From contig NZ_JADEXO010000008.1 of NCBI RefSeq assembly GCF_015207105.1, positions 37,768 to 101,767 of the forward strand: DNA of 64,000 nt. The letters run 5' to 3'. Under the pieces are notes generated by a model. It was not told where the DNA came from and did no database searches. It worked only from the letters and a program-made list of their open reading frames with translations. This document shows, piece by piece, positions 7,743 to 15,838 of this stretch. Position 1 is the stretch's first letter, and each line of letters begins with the position of its first letter. The DNA comes from a cf. Phormidesmis sp. LEGE 11477 (GTDB lineage Bacteria; Cyanobacteriota; Cyanobacteriia; Phormidesmidales; Phormidesmidaceae). The position numbers and the translations under genes are program-made.

Positions 7743-8480
7743 CTATTCAGTAGCGCCCGCTTCAGTGAGCAGTGCGATCGCTGCTCTAGGCCGAAAAGAC
7801 TTCTTCGCTTCACTCAAGGCGCTCTGTCCCCAGCGGTTTACAGGCGTCACATCTGCGCCGTGCTCTAGCAGCAGCGAAATAGTATCTAGATCGCCTCGCG
7901 CCGAGGCCATCATCAATGGCGTCCAGCCGCCGATGTTTGACGTATTTACCTGAGCGCCTGCTCGAATCAGGCTAGCAACTGTATAGGCATGACCGTTGTC
8001 AGCCGCTAGGTACAGAGCCGTATCACCAATTCTGTTGGTTGCAGCAACATCAGCGCCGCGCTTGATTAGCTGCTCTACAACATCCGTTTGACCGTGACGC
8101 GCCAGCATCATCAGCACCGTTTCGCCGTAGTTGTTGTGGCCTGTAATGTCAGCCCCCTTTTCTAGCAGCGTTAGGATGATATCTCTGCGATCCGACTCGG
8201 CGGCATACATCAAGGCGGTGTAGCCAGCATCGTTACGAACGTTGACATCAGCGCCTACTTTCAAGAGCAGATCGACAATGTCGGCATGATTCTCCATCGC
8301 CGACCACATTAGTCCAGTGCTGTTTTGCCAGCGGGCGTTCGGGTCAGTGCCGGTAGAGAGTAGGGTAGCGACTTTGGCGCGATCGCCCGCAATACAGGCA
8401 CGAATCATAGCCTCTTCTGGGGTAGGTTCTGGGCTTCTAGAGTCTGGACTTTTTGAGTCTGAACTGTTTTGTGAACTCAT
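7743..8480 (-). CDS. Ankyrin-repeat protein coupled to a phycobiliprotein-like gene
   Basis: A 245-residue soluble protein made almost wholly of ankyrin repeats. After an acidic/Ser-Pro-rich leader (residues 1-20) there are about seven units of 33 residues with the usual TALMYAA, GADV and LL..GA signatures, for example GYTALMYAAES, GETVLMMLARHGQ and GWTPLMMASARGD. Such repeats bind other proteins. The start codon overlaps the stop of the phycobiliprotein-like gene upstream by 4 bp, so the two are translationally coupled and the natural guess is that it binds that protein as chaperone, partner or lyase component. It ends 244 bp before the cpeC start on the same strand. No enzymatic motif is visible. 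Specific function unknown. Confidence 0.85.
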   Translation of the reverse strand: MSSQNSSDSKSPDSRSPEPTPEEAMIRACIAGDRAKVATLLSTGTDPNARWQNSTGLMWSAMENHADIVDLLLKVGADVNVRNDAGYTALMYAAESDRRDIILTLLEKGADITGHNNYGETVLMMLARHGQTDVVEQLIKRGADVAATNRIGDTALYLAADNGHAYTVASLIRAGAQVNTSNIGGWTPLMMASARGDLDTISLLLEHGADVTPVNRWGQSALSEAKKSFRPRAAIALLTEAGATE

Positions 8481-9091
8481 GCCTCTGTTTTTACTTTGAC
8501 AAAGGTCGAAAGTCTAGCAATTAGATGATCGAAGTAGGGCGAAAGAGCCGCATAGCTCTCGATGGGAAACCGTCGCAGACTCGCTCGTTTGACGCCAATC
8601 AAACCCGCAACCATCGCTGGCAGTGGCACCTGCAGCTCTTCGTATAGCTGTTCCATCGCGGCTAGGCCAGTAGTGCTGGTGTAGTGGTGCTGTTGGCCCG
8701 CAATCCCGTAGGTGATGCAGCGTAAGAACTGCCAAAAGTCTCGCCAGCAGGCTTCTGCCCGCTGTGGTGGAAAGAGGCCACCGCCCGGTTCTAGAATGTC
8801 GGGAAAGGTGGCGAGAACGACAGCTCTAGCTTCATCGACAATATCGGCAGCTTGCGATCGCAATGCACTGGCGGCTTCTGTCGCGCTCAGCCCGACTGCC
8901 GTCAGCGCTAGGTCGGATTGGTTCGTTAAAGACTTGATCTCGCTTAGCTCTTCGTCGGTAAGATAGCGATTCTCATCGTCTGCCGTTTGAAGAATTGCGA
9001 TCGCTTTTTTATCCACATCAGTCCATCCGGCAAAGCTCATAATTCTTGCCTTCGGAATAAGCGTTTTAGCGCGATCGCTGAGTCCGTTCAT
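8477..9091 (-). CDS. Orphan phycobiliprotein beta-subunit-like protein
   Basis: A 204-residue globin-fold protein of the phycobilisome family that is not a standard subunit. Aligned by eye with CpcB in this window, residues 96-118 (FPDILEPGGGLFPPQRAEACWRD in outline) correspond to the CpcB segment ending MAACLRD. Cys115 therefore falls on the bilin-binding cysteine and Asp118 on the Asp that contacts the bilin. The following LRCITYGIA matches LRYVTYAMF, and SPYFDHLIARLS matches the CpcB C-terminal helix. It has no second bilin cysteine and carries extra residues N-terminal to the fold. It overlaps the ankyrin gene by 4 bp and follows the HEAT-repeat gene. It may bind a bilin as a minor phycobilisome component, sensor or assembly factor; this is unproven. 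Confidence 0.75.
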   Translation of the reverse strand: MNGLSDRAKTLIPKARIMSFAGWTDVDKKAIAILQTADDENRYLTDEELSEIKSLTNQSDLALTAVGLSATEAASALRSQAADIVDEARAVVLATFPDILEPGGGLFPPQRAEACWRDFWQFLRCITYGIAGQQHHYTSTTGLAAMEQLYEELQVPLPAMVAGLIGVKRASLRRFPIESYAALSPYFDHLIARLSTFVKVKTEA

Positions 9092-9191
9092 AGTTCTTAA
9101 ATTGTACCGTTGACTTAGTTTTATCTAGTCTAGAATGCCTTTGATCTGAATGCCTTTAATCTGGCAGTGTAAAGCCGTTTTCTTGAGGCCG

Positions 9192-10157
9192 CTATCTTTG
9201 AAGCTGTTCGATTACTATGCTCGCTACTTGCTGTACAGCCAAAGACGAATCTTGCTGTAGCGGTGCAATCTTTTTAATAGTATCGCTTACGCTCGCCTTC
9301 TCAGTATCTAGCTTGCCAACCGCCAAGATAGCGGCCTTACGAACGTCTGCATCTGGATCTTGCAGCCTGCCTAGTAAGGGCTGGTAGGCGGGCTGATAGT
9401 TGAGCCGAGCGAGGTGGGCGATCGCCTCGATACGAACATCAGCGCAGGTGTCTTCTAGAGCGTCGATTAGAACTAGGAGATTGTCCTGGTCTGGAGAATG
9501 AGGCTGGGTTTGAGCTAGTTGAGCTTGGGCTAGCTGGGCGATCGCGCCGACCACCGCAATCCTGACGTTGGGCGACGGATCGCTAAGACTGTCATAGAGC
9601 CGATCTTGAACCTCTGCGCTCATAGTTGCGATTGCCCAAGCTGCATGTCCTTTACAGCTTTCATCTGCTTCGGCAGAGGTTAAAATGCCGCGCACCGCCT
9701 CAAACGCAGGCGCGCCGATCTTCGCTAGCGCGCCTGCCGCTGCACTTTTTACACTCATCTCTAGATCCTGTACGAGAGCTGCGGCTAGCCCTGAAACCGC
9801 CTGCTCGTCGCCAAGATTCGTCATAGCATTGCAGCAAGCTCGTCGCACCATTGGATCTTGGTGAGTTGCTAGCCCCTCTAGTAAAAAAGGCGTCGCCGGT
9901 TCTCCAATCTCGCTGAAGGCATTGATTAAACGCAGCCGCACTGACCTTCTTGGATCGCTTAGTCCTTGAATCATCTGCCGCAGCAGTTGCGGGTCTGGTT
10001 CGTCAAAGGCCAAAAGCTCAATTTGCTCATCGACATAGGCAATGAGCCTGTCCGTCTGGGCCTGAGTCTCCATAGAAACTATTTCGGCCTGTTTATTAGG
10101 CTTATTAGGAGGAGTAGGAGCGGTTGAGTCGTTTGACGACTTTCGGACAGAGTCCAT
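9192..10157 (-). CDS. HEAT-repeat bilin lyase/chaperone, CpeF/MpeU-like
   Basis: A 321-residue all-helical HEAT (PBS lyase) repeat protein of the E/F type. After a Pro/Asn-rich leader (1-28) come repeats such as LLRQMIQGLSDPRRSVRLRLINAFSE, LATHQDPMVRRACCNAMTNLGD and LQDPDADVRKAAILAVGKL. The segment DESCKGHAAWAIATM and the overall length resemble CpeF/MpeU, which attach phycoerythrobilin to PE subunits; CpeF makes the double bond to Cys48/59 of CpeB. The start is uncertain: Met29 (10073) would remove the low-complexity leader. A weak coupling to the small gene upstream (57-bp gap) suggests a shared transcript. The HEAT family is sure; the exact member is moderately likely. Confidence 0.7.
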   Translation of the reverse strand: MDSVRKSSNDSTAPTPPNKPNKQAEIVSMETQAQTDRLIAYVDEQIELLAFDEPDPQLLRQMIQGLSDPRRSVRLRLINAFSEIGEPATPFLLEGLATHQDPMVRRACCNAMTNLGDEQAVSGLAAALVQDLEMSVKSAAAGALAKIGAPAFEAVRGILTSAEADESCKGHAAWAIATMSAEVQDRLYDSLSDPSPNVRIAVVGAIAQLAQAQLAQTQPHSPDQDNLLVLIDALEDTCADVRIEAIAHLARLNYQPAYQPLLGRLQDPDADVRKAAILAVGKLDTEKASVSDTIKKIAPLQQDSSLAVQQVASIVIEQLQR

Positions 10158-10214
10158 GACTGAAGCTGCAAAAGTTCTAAAAAGAGAAATAACTGACTAT
10201 TAAAGTAGATCGAA

Positions 10215-10481
10215 CTAGCCATTAGAGGGAGCTTTCTCTCCCCGCAGTTGGGCCAGCGAAGCCTCAATTTTTAAAATCTCTGGATGATTCTTTAGCTGCG
10301 ACATCGTCATTGATTTTGGCAGCTTAGCCTTCTTTGCCGTAGTCGTGAAGTCTTCAGTCAAGCGGGCTTTGTATTGTTCTAATTCCGCAATTACCTCGGC
10401 CACCTCCTGCTGTGAAGGGGCTGTCGCCGATGGACTTTTTGACTCGTTGATTTGTTCGTTTGTCGAAGTGCTTTGTGACAC
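10215..10481 (-). CDS. Small helical protein of unknown function
   Basis: An 88-residue protein with a Ser/Thr-rich start (about 1-25) and a charged helical body, VAEVIAELEQYKARLTEDFTTTAKKAK followed by MSQLKNHPEILKIEASLAQLRGEK. The body is likely a coiled coil or two-helix hairpin. It starts the minus-strand gene series that leads through the HEAT, phycobiliprotein-like and ankyrin genes to cpeC, with 57 bp to the next gene. I do not recognise a named family, but codon use, position and a sensible protein make it a likely real gene. It may be an accessory factor for pigment assembly; that is a guess from context. Confidence 0.65.
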   Translation of the reverse strand: MSQSTSTNEQINESKSPSATAPSQQEVAEVIAELEQYKARLTEDFTTTAKKAKLPKSMTMSQLKNHPEILKIEASLAQLRGEKAPSNG

Positions 10482-10803
10482 AGCAAATAACCTCTTCTAC
10501 TGATTTAAATGCATTTTGTAAAGGTCTAGACCCGTGGCCAGAAACCGATCTAGCCGCCGCGATATGTACATCTGTGGGACTAGATGCGGTAATAGATATC
10601 TGCGGTATCGGCGATCGCTCACTCTACCATCCTTGTCTATCTATCAGTCTATGATGACAGATGAGGGATGACAGATGAGGGCAATCGATAGAGCGAACGG
10701 CACGCTGATATTCCAGCTCCACTAGCCTATTTTTAGCCTTTTAATAGCGTAAATCAAATTAGCGTTAATCAGATTGCCCTGTGCATTTCACCTATACGTT
10801 TCA
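10482..10803. promoter_or_regulatory. Divergent intergenic region with a 14-bp tandem repeat
   Basis: This 322-bp stretch separates two divergent genes and shows no convincing reading frame. It holds a HIP1 octamer near 10611-10618 and two perfect tandem copies of GATGACAGATGAGG at 10653-10680. Promoters for both neighbours should be here but no clear boxes can be assigned. Confidence 0.5.
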
Positions 10804-11466
10804 ATGGAAATTTCTGAAATTAAGACTCTACTTACTCACGAAGACCCCCAGATGCGGCTGCGAGCGCTAGTGGCGCTGAAGGATTATGATGCCGCTGCCG
10901 CTGTTCCTTTGCTAGTTGAGCAGCGACAGGATGATGCTTTTCTGGTTCGATCTTTTGTGGCTATGGGGTTAGGGCGTAAACGCAGCGAATCGGCCTACGC
11001 CGCCTTGATAGAGATGCTATCAAATGAGCCTGATTACAACGTTAAGGCTGAAATTGCTAACTCTCTAGGTCTGTATGGTAAGCGCTCGACCGACCGCTTA
11101 GTTGCGCTATTCAAAGCGAGCGATAACTGGCTAGTTCGTCGCAGCATTCTAGCGATCATGCCGGAGATGGAATGCCCTGAGCAGCTATTTGAGATCGCGA
11201 TGCTGGCTCTAGAAGACAGAGATGAAACGATTTCACAGGCAGGCATTTCAACGCTGGCGCTGCTAGCAGATACCGCTCAGTCGCAGTCGGCGCTAGAGGC
11301 AATCCTGCCAACGCTGCAAAACAAAAGTTGGCGATCGCGTCTAGCGCTTGCCTACGCACTTAAACCCTTCGATCAACCCGCCGCAAAGGACGCGCTCATT
11401 CAGCTACGTCAAGACGAGCATCATAAAGTTGTTGCCGCTGCGTTAGAGGCGCTGCTGCCGAGCTAG
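10804..11466 (+). CDS. HEAT-repeat protein, CpeZ/NblB-like
   Basis: A 220-residue HEAT-repeat protein from ATG 10804; a TTG 30 bp upstream would add ten unlikely residues. Repeats include LLTHEDPQMRLRALVALKDYD, FLVRSFVAMGLGRKRSESAYAALIEML, YNVKAEIANSLGLYGKRS and NWLVRRSILAIMPEM. In cyanobacteria with PE, proteins of this size are CpeZ, a chaperone-like partner of the lyase CpeY, or NblB, needed for phycobilisome breakdown. Lying among PE assembly genes, CpeZ is somewhat favoured, but cpeY is not next to it. It is a stand-alone plus-strand gene followed by another lyase gene 170 bp on. The family is sure, the member is not. Confidence 0.65.
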   Translation: MEISEIKTLLTHEDPQMRLRALVALKDYDAAAAVPLLVEQRQDDAFLVRSFVAMGLGRKRSESAYAALIEMLSNEPDYNVKAEIANSLGLYGKRSTDRLVALFKASDNWLVRRSILAIMPEMECPEQLFEIAMLALEDRDETISQAGISTLALLADTAQSQSALEAILPTLQNKSWRSRLALAYALKPFDQPAAKDALIQLRQDEHHKVVAAALEALLPS

Positions 11467-11636
11467 CATCGCGTCTTGGCTTCGGCTTCGCTCAGTCGGG
11501 GCGGTAGAGAAGCATTCCTTTAGATGAATTGATCCTTTTGTTCAAGATCGCCTATCCTAAATCAATGTGAATAAATGTAAAAATTCATTCGCTATCAAGC
11601 CTGTATATGCAGGCACAAAATTGAGGAAAGATCTTG

Positions 11637-12167
11637 ATGGTAATGTCTACGCAGCTAACGGCATCGACAATAGAGGCGCAAGCGATCGCATTTTTCAAAC
11701 ACTCCGTCGGTAACTGGCAGTCTCGTCGTCGCTACTACACCCTGGCTAGCGACCAAACTCAGGAAGTCGTCAGCGACATTAGCATTGCCTTTTTAGAAAG
11801 TGACCATCTAGAACTCATCGAGCTAGGCAACCGCCACGAACTTAGCGTTCCGATGATTTGCGGCGCAAAGGTCACTTGGGAGAGCACCTACATCAGCCCG
11901 AGCAAGAAGCCCTCTGTGGGTGAGACTGTGTTTGGCATCCGGGGTGATGTGATGTATCGCGATCGCGGCTTTGCAACGCCCAAGCCTGTGACCGCCGACT
12001 ATCGATTCAAAGGCGATCACACTATGGTCTTACGCACCGAATACGGTGGTTCATCCTTTGAAGAAGAGCTGAAGCTAGTCGGTGAAAACTACCGGACCCG
12101 GCAGACGATCATTTCTCGCGCAGGTGAAGAGATTATGATTGGCCAGTATCTAGAGAAGCGAATGTAA
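11637..12167 (+). CDS. Divergent CpcS/CpeS-family lyase-like protein
   Basis: A 176-residue protein with the CpcS/CpeS outline: IAFFKHSVGNWQSRRRYYTL at the start, the KVTWES strand, YRDRGFATPKPVTADYRF and LRTEYGGSSFEEELKLVGENYRTRQTI. The usual HH after QR is replaced by RYY, and the strand and loop lengths differ, so it is a distinct subgroup, perhaps akin to CpcU or CpcV. Start ATG 11637 has a GAGGAAA ribosome site 8 bp away; a TTG at 11634 lies just before it. It may be a partner subunit or a lyase of narrow range. Confident for family, not for role. Confidence 0.75.
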   Translation: MVMSTQLTASTIEAQAIAFFKHSVGNWQSRRRYYTLASDQTQEVVSDISIAFLESDHLELIELGNRHELSVPMICGAKVTWESTYISPSKKPSVGETVFGIRGDVMYRDRGFATPKPVTADYRFKGDHTMVLRTEYGGSSFEEELKLVGENYRTRQTIISRAGEEIMIGQYLEKRM

Positions 12168-12213
12168 GAAAGACAAAGGCAGCCGAGCAAAGGGAAATTA
12201 GAGTCCTAACTTC

Positions 12214-13023
12214 CTATTTCCCCTGCTCTTCTAGGCTCTGCAAAGTTGTCTTTCGAGTGTAAGCATTCCATTCATTCAGTTCCGTTTGGCTGTGACTGAG
12301 CAGCTTTGAGCATCCTGTTTCTGTTAGCCCTACAGCGCCGCTAAAGTCAGCCCCGGCAATGCTTCCTACACTGGTCATATCGACATCGGTCAGGTTCGTC
12401 GCCCGCAAGTCAGCGCGCTGTAGCTCCGCGCCTGCTAGGCTCGCGCCTGATAAGTTTGCACCCGTCAAGAAAGCTTTTTGTAAGTTCGCTCCTGCTAACC
12501 CCGCGCCTGATAAGTTCGCGCCCGCTAGGTTCGCACCACTAAGATAAGCGCCTAACAACATCGCGCCGCTAAGATCAGCGTCCTTGAGATTCGCCGTATT
12601 CAAGTACGCCCCGTTGAGCGCTGCGCCCGGTCCAACCGCCCCACAGCGCTTGTATCGAAATCCTTCGGGCCACTGAGTTTTTTGGTCATACAGCGCTAGC
12701 TTCAGCGCTGCGTCTGTTAACACCACACCTGTCAACACCGCGCCCTGTAAGTCGCTGCGAAATAGGTACGCTCCGGTTAGATCGGCATGCGTTAGATTGG
12801 CCCCTCGCAGCATCGCGCCTCTAAGATCAGCCAATTGCAGGTTTACGCCTATTAGATTCGCATCTGATAGATTCGCGCCAACTAACCCAGTTCCTTGTAG
12901 ATTCGCGCCTGTCAGGTTCGCGCCTGACAAATTCGCCTTGTACAGATCTTTACCTGATAGGTCCGCATCAGCCAGATTTGCATTAGCTAGATTAGCTCTA
13001 GGTGATATGTGTAACGAATCCAT
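12214..13023 (-). CDS. Pentapeptide-repeat protein
   Basis: A 269-residue protein built from A(D/N)LXX repeats (ANLADADLSGKDLYKANLSG and so on), expected to fold as a right-handed beta-helix. The repeats run from about residue 10 to 95 and from about 140 to 225, broken by a non-repeat segment with TQWPEGFRYKRCGAVG, a feature often seen in cyanobacterial members. The C-terminal 35 residues are charged and not repetitive. No signal peptide or catalytic domain is seen, so it is probably cytosolic. Function unknown. It is the only minus-strand gene in this part and converges with the lyase gene at 11637. Confidence 0.88.
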   Translation of the reverse strand: MDSLHISPRANLANANLADADLSGKDLYKANLSGANLTGANLQGTGLVGANLSDANLIGVNLQLADLRGAMLRGANLTHADLTGAYLFRSDLQGAVLTGVVLTDAALKLALYDQKTQWPEGFRYKRCGAVGPGAALNGAYLNTANLKDADLSGAMLLGAYLSGANLAGANLSGAGLAGANLQKAFLTGANLSGASLAGAELQRADLRATNLTDVDMTSVGSIAGADFSGAVGLTETGCSKLLSHSQTELNEWNAYTRKTTLQSLEEQGK

Positions 13024-13042
13024 TGAACCAGGCGCGTCATAG

Positions 13043-13351
13043 AGACATCAAAGAGAAACGATCCTATCATCAAAGCAGAGAACACTCGCCAAGCCTTCTA
13101 GCCATGACTGTAGCGGTCGATTCGTCCGAGCAATAAATTCCTTAGTTAAAGCTATCAGTACTCTTACGCTAGCGAATAAACAAAAGCTGCTAGACATTTC
13201 AGAGCAGCAAATATTTGAAGCAGAAGAAGATAGCTACGAGGAAGATGAGGCTACTAAAGCAGAAATCGGAGCTGTAAAAGCCGCTTACGAAGCAGGCGAC
13301 TACGACACCTACGGTACGTATGTAGGGAGCAGAACAAGTTTTCGTTACTGA
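13043..13351 (+). pseudogene. Startless reading frame with antitoxin-like tail
   Basis: The plus frame stays open for 102 codons between TAG at 13040 and TGA at 13349 but has no ATG, GTG or TTG. Its last 50 residues (acidic EEDSYEEDEATKAEIGAVKA then YEAGDYDTYGTYVGSR) look like the C-terminus of a small antitoxin-type protein. It could be the remains of a gene that lost its start. The rest of 13024-13482 shows nothing else. Confidence 0.3.
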
Positions 13352-13482
13352 ACTACACAAGAGCAAATTAGCAGTATGTCTGATAACTTTTTGATTATCT
13401 AGCTTGGGCTAGGTGCTGTGAAAGGACAAAGGGTGATAGGTACGATTTCCAGTATCTCGTTGGCCGATAGGTACAGCGCAAT

Positions 13483-13827
13483 ATGATTCTCATCATTCGG
13501 AAGCAGGCAACACCTGAGCAGATGCGCCAAATGTTAGAGGTTTTGGAGATCTACATTAAACTGGCAGTAGATATTGAGCGCGGTATCTTAGCAGGTGGCG
13601 GTGAACTTCATGCCGATTGTGAGCAGTTTCTCCTAGCAGACGGCAGCCAGCAGGCTAACGTTTGGGGAGCAGATTGGTATCCTTTCAATCAGACTGTCGG
13701 TTACGAGTCAATTATCAACATTCGTCCACCGGCTAACAATCGTTCGATGGAGATTCAATCTTCTGAGCTTCGAGCACAAGTTAACCAGGCTGTACGTTTC
13801 TTACTAGGTGATGTTCAATGGCAATAA
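13483..13827 (+). CDS. DUF5674 family protein
   Basis: A 114-residue protein with the DUF5674 pattern: MILIIRKQATPEQMRQM, IKLAVDIERGILAGGGELHADCEQFLLADGSQQANVWGADWYP, SIINIRPPANNRSMEIQ and LRAQVNQAVRFLL. The family has no known activity. It overlaps the next gene by 10 bp (the end of one, GTTCAATGGCAATAA, contains the ATG of the next), so they form a coupled pair. With the antitoxin-like remnant upstream, a degraded addiction-type module is conceivable, but nothing proves it. Confidence 0.8.
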   Translation: MILIIRKQATPEQMRQMLEVLEIYIKLAVDIERGILAGGGELHADCEQFLLADGSQQANVWGADWYPFNQTVGYESIINIRPPANNRSMEIQSSELRAQVNQAVRFLLGDVQWQ

Positions 13828-14204
13828 ACTGGGAGAAATTAAAAGCTCGCTACGAAGCCGTTAGTCCCGTTGTGCAAATAGATAGCCTAGCCATGAATTT
13901 GGTTCGATTGCAAACCTTAGCAGAAGGCGGTACAGAAGAATCGGTAGCTCAGCACTTGATCAGAGAAAGTCAGTTCTTCATCGAGTGGACGGTGCCAGGG
14001 CTTAGCCTAGAGATAGATATGGCTTTGGTTCAAGAACTACTATCGCTACAGCGCCTTTTGAGTCGCTGGAAGTTGAACTGGTCAGAACTATGGAACAATC
14101 CCACCAAGCGCCAAAAGATGGCAGAGACAGCTCAGCACTGGTACGAGCAACTACAAAGCTCAGGTGCGATCGCCAGTGAAGTGCGTCTCAACATGTCAAC
14201 CTAA
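13818..14204 (+). CDS. Unknown protein coupled to the DUF5674 gene
   Basis: A 128-residue mostly helical protein. Seen: a start INWEKLKARYEAVSPVVQIDSLAMNLVRLQTLAEGG, an acidic/aliphatic middle IDMALVQELLSLQRLLSRWKLNWSELW and a C-terminal TAQHWYEQLQ segment. I do not recognise the family. Its start lies inside the DUF5674 gene (10-bp overlap), suggesting that the products work together. No membrane segment, signal peptide or metal site is visible. Confidence 0.7.
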   Translation: MAINWEKLKARYEAVSPVVQIDSLAMNLVRLQTLAEGGTEESVAQHLIRESQFFIEWTVPGLSLEIDMALVQELLSLQRLLSRWKLNWSELWNNPTKRQKMAETAQHWYEQLQSSGAIASEVRLNMST

Positions 14205-14250
14205 CGGTGCCGAGAGTTAGACAACCTATCGATAACTTTGCCTTAAAGCT

Positions 14251-14826
14251 ATGCTTTTGAATCCCCCGATGTCGATGATGGCGTTCTTTCACAAGAGTGA
14301 GGGCGTTTGGTTTACGCAGCGTACGGTGCATCATTTTGATGTGGTGGCTGACGAGTCGGGTGAGTCGAATTTGATTGTAGATGTGGTGGCTGCCCGCGAT
14401 CAGCGCGTAATCGATATCTGTAAGTCTCAAAATATTGATCCGAATCTGGCGGCTGGCGGGGCGAGCTTTGCCTGGCAGGCAAATCTATCGGATAGTGCGC
14501 CGGTTTCCTCGGCGGCGGTGCTGGTAGATGTGCCTGATGATGAAAGCGGGCAATCTGGAAAATTGGTGCGCGATCGCGGCTATGTAGAAACTATTCCCGT
14601 CGTCAGTCGCTACTGGTTCGGCCAAGACGGCATCCTCACCATCGATACCGACTATGAAACTAATCAGGGCCAAGAGCGCTGCTGGTTTCTAACAGATGAC
14701 TTTCGCGTCAGGGTCAGCACTGCCCGGATGATGGATGGCGTCAATCTCATGACCTACTGCTCAGAAAAGCGATTTGTCACCCCCGAGGACGTGAGCGCTC
14801 TCGCGGCAAAGCACTTGAGAGGATGA
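14251..14826 (+). CDS. CpcS/CpeS-family lyase, CpcU-like
   Basis: A fourth CpcS/CpeS-family member, 191 residues. The pattern MMAFFHKSEGVWFTQRTVHHFD, the DESGESNLIVDV strand, VIDICKSQNIDPNLAAGGASFAWQ, GKLVRDRGYVETIPVVSRY and DTDYETNQGQERCWFLTDDFRVRVS place it in the subgroup that I associate with CpcU, the partner of CpcS in some species. The true start may be one of the Met codons at 14269-14278, where the family usually begins. It lies 241 bp upstream of pebA on the same strand. Family sure; partner role inferred. Confidence 0.78.
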   Translation: MLLNPPMSMMAFFHKSEGVWFTQRTVHHFDVVADESGESNLIVDVVAARDQRVIDICKSQNIDPNLAAGGASFAWQANLSDSAPVSSAAVLVDVPDDESGQSGKLVRDRGYVETIPVVSRYWFGQDGILTIDTDYETNQGQERCWFLTDDFRVRVSTARMMDGVNLMTYCSEKRFVTPEDVSALAAKHLRG

Positions 14827-15067
14827 TGCCCAAGGCAGTCTGGACTCTAGTTTTGTAAGCCAGCGCTGGCTGGTTTGGTTCTGTCGCTGCAGTTCAAATT
14901 GCAGTTCAAACTGCGGAGCAAATAGTGGAGTGGAAGCGCTGTACTAAAGGACAAATTTTCTCCCATTAAGGAATGTATCTTTGTTTTTCATAATCAGGGA
15001 ACCGCTGGCTGCAATCTCGTATTGTGAGAGGGCATAGCGTCCTTATATAAAACACGGTTAGATAATA

Positions 15068-15838
15068 ATGTATCGCCCTTTTCAAGAGCATCTAGAGAAT
15101 TCTCTTTCACAGAGATTCAATCTGATCAAACGAGCTATTCCAGCCGGTCTAGAATGCAATATCAGCGAAAGGGGACGCAACCCAGCTACGATTCAAAGCT
15201 GGTGCTATCAGTGCGACCAACTGCGTAAGGTTCGCTATACCTATATTGATGCGGGAGCCAGCGCTCAGATCTTTAACAGCGTTATCTATCCTGCTCATCA
15301 GTACGACTTACCACTTTTAGGCATTGATTTTCTCTCTTTTGGTTCCGTTAAGAACTTGATTGTGATGGACTTCCAGCCGCTGTTTCAAGACGATGCCTAT
15401 CAGCGAAAGTACATTGAGCCTTTGCAAGTACTCCACGATAAATATCCAGATTTAGCGCAGAACCTTGAGATGAAGTTCTACGATGCTAATCAGTACTTCT
15501 CTAAATATTTACTCTTTGCCAAAACTGATCCTGAAACGGTCAAGACTAGAGTGCTAGAAGCCTTCAAAGACTACCTTCAGCTCTACTGGCAGATGCTAGA
15601 TGCCGCTGCGCCCAATACCAACAGTGCGGCTATGGCCCGCGTTGCTAAGGCTCAAAAAGACTACGACCAATACAGCGCCGAGAGAGATCCCGCTTCGGGG
15701 CTGTTTGGCAGCTACTTTGGCCATGAGTGGTCTGAGCGATTCCTCTATGAATTCTTGTTTGAAGATGCCGTGCCTGTAGCAGGTGTTACGACTGCCGGAG
15801 CCGCCGCTGCTAGCGCTGCGCCTGTGAGTGCCAAATGA
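15068..15838 (+). CDS. pebA: PebA, 15,16-dihydrobiliverdin:ferredoxin oxidoreductase
   Basis: A ferredoxin-dependent bilin reductase that reduces biliverdin IX-alpha to 15,16-dihydrobiliverdin, the first step to phycoerythrobilin. The family pattern is clear: [62 protein letters not shown] and [31 protein letters not shown]. The AERDP...G.EWSERFL form and the SWCYQ segment match PebA and not PebB. The C-terminal Ala-rich tail (about residues 232-256) is an extension. Its stop overlaps the pebB start by 4 bp (ATGA), fitting metabolic channelling between the two enzymes. Confidence 0.93.
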   Translation: MYRPFQEHLENSLSQRFNLIKRAIPAGLECNISERGRNPATIQSWCYQCDQLRKVRYTYIDAGASAQIFNSVIYPAHQYDLPLLGIDFLSFGSVKNLIVMDFQPLFQDDAYQRKYIEPLQVLHDKYPDLAQNLEMKFYDANQYFSKYLLFAKTDPETVKTRVLEAFKDYLQLYWQMLDAAAPNTNSAAMARVAKAQKDYDQYSAERDPASGLFGSYFGHEWSERFLYEFLFEDAVPVAGVTTAGAAAASAAPVSAK

